This document shows, one piece after another, positions 21,827 to 22,084 of a stretch of DNA of 22,084 bases (positions within the stretch are counted from its first letter, which is position 1; each line of letters begins with the position of its first letter). Below the pieces are notes generated by a model that saw nothing but the letters and a program-made list of their open reading frames with translations, had not been told where the DNA came from and made no database searches. A program made the position numbers and the translations under genes. This DNA comes from Nitrospira sp. ST-bin4 (GTDB lineage: Bacteria > Nitrospirota > Nitrospiria > Nitrospirales > Nitrospiraceae): positions 15,356-37,439 of the forward strand of contig MSXM01000040.1 of assembly GCA_002083565.1 (NCBI GenBank). The letters run 5' to 3'.

Positions 21827-22084
21827 TCAACGTGTGCCTGCTTTTTCCTCGGCCACCATGGCCGTCACGACTGCTTCACACACCATTTCGTTGTCGACGA
21901 ATGCCTTCCCCTGCATTTTCCAAAACGGCGGACGCTTCTTGAGCACATCAATTTCGAAGCGCAGCTGATCACCCGGCACCACCGGTCTCCGAAACTTTGC
22001 CTCATCAATGCCCGTCATATAGACGACAGGCTTCCCGGAGGACTCCCCCGATTTGAACACCAGCACGCCCCCGGCTTGCGCCAT
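21827..22084 (-). CDS. fabZ: (3R)-hydroxyacyl-ACP dehydratase FabZ, C-terminal part
   Basis: Only the last 85 residues are inside the window; the frame is open to the edge, and the ATG at the edge is internal. The segment AQAGGVLVF corresponds to the central hot-dog helix, just after the active-site glutamate of the EAMAQ motif. KFRRPVVPGDQLRFEI and FWKMQGKAFVDNEMVCEA are typical of FabZ. The enzyme dehydrates 3-hydroxyacyl-ACP in fatty acid elongation and competes with lpxA for hydroxyacyl-ACP, which explains the common fabZ-lpxA order. The catalytic histidine lies outside the window. Confidence 0.92.
   Translation of the reverse strand: MAQAGGVLVFKSGESSGKPVVYMTGIDEAKFRRPVVPGDQLRFEIDVLKKRPPFWKMQGKAFVDNEMVCEAVVTAMVAEEKAGTR

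Overview
This window looks like a chromosomal piece of a Gram-negative, LPS-making bacterium, most probably of the phylum Nitrospirota (Nitrospira-like). That placement is an inference. It rests on the lipid A gene order fabZ-lpxA-lpxI-Gfo/Idh-lpxB-msbA-DUF374-kdtA-lpxK, on LpxI being used for the UDP-2,3-diacylglucosamine step, and on the fairly high GC of this part. Every gene I accept lies on the minus strand, so the window is best read from right to left. No gene-free stretch exceeds about 200 bases, and I see no rRNA, tRNA, CRISPR array or transposase.

Positions 22084-10888 hold an envelope operon. It contains the end of fabZ, then lpxA, lpxI, a Gfo/Idh/MocA oxidoreductase (possibly GnnA-like), lpxB, msbA, an LpxJ-like (DUF374) acyltransferase whose frame breaks at a run of nine A's, kdtA/waaA, lpxK, and a fusion of a WaaF-type heptosyltransferase to a GmhB-type heptose bisphosphate phosphatase. 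Together these make lipid A, add Kdo, export the lipid A core, and both prepare and add heptose. Positions 10812-7569 form a second core unit behind its own putative promoter: a zinc-ribbon methyltransferase and two further GT9 heptosyltransferase-type enzymes.

Positions 7480-1 carry a surface polysaccharide operon: a winged-helix regulator, a four-helix-bundle (23S rRNA intervening-sequence family) gene, a NusG/RfaH-like antiterminator, a DegT-type sugar aminotransferase, an AAA+DUF4143 ATPase, gmd and fcl (GDP-L-fucose synthesis), and the membrane half of an ABC exporter that runs off the left edge. The ATPase lies between the aminotransferase and a 156-bp, about 91% identical copy of that gene's 3' end, so this part has been rearranged.

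The most unusual signal is a dispersed repeat family built on a 9-bp unit (AACCAAACA, or GTTTGTTTG on the plus strand), usually as an inverted pair of arms. It occurs at 6271-6309, 6669-6744, 11475-11590 and 15029-15152. Because the unit is a multiple of three and has no stop codon in the frames used, it sits inside two core-LPS enzymes as in-frame linkers (kdtA and the waaF-gmhB junction). It also brackets the four-helix-bundle gene and supplies the overlapping stop/start that joins that gene to the antiterminator. This could be an undescribed mobile or expanding element connected with the four-helix-bundle protein.
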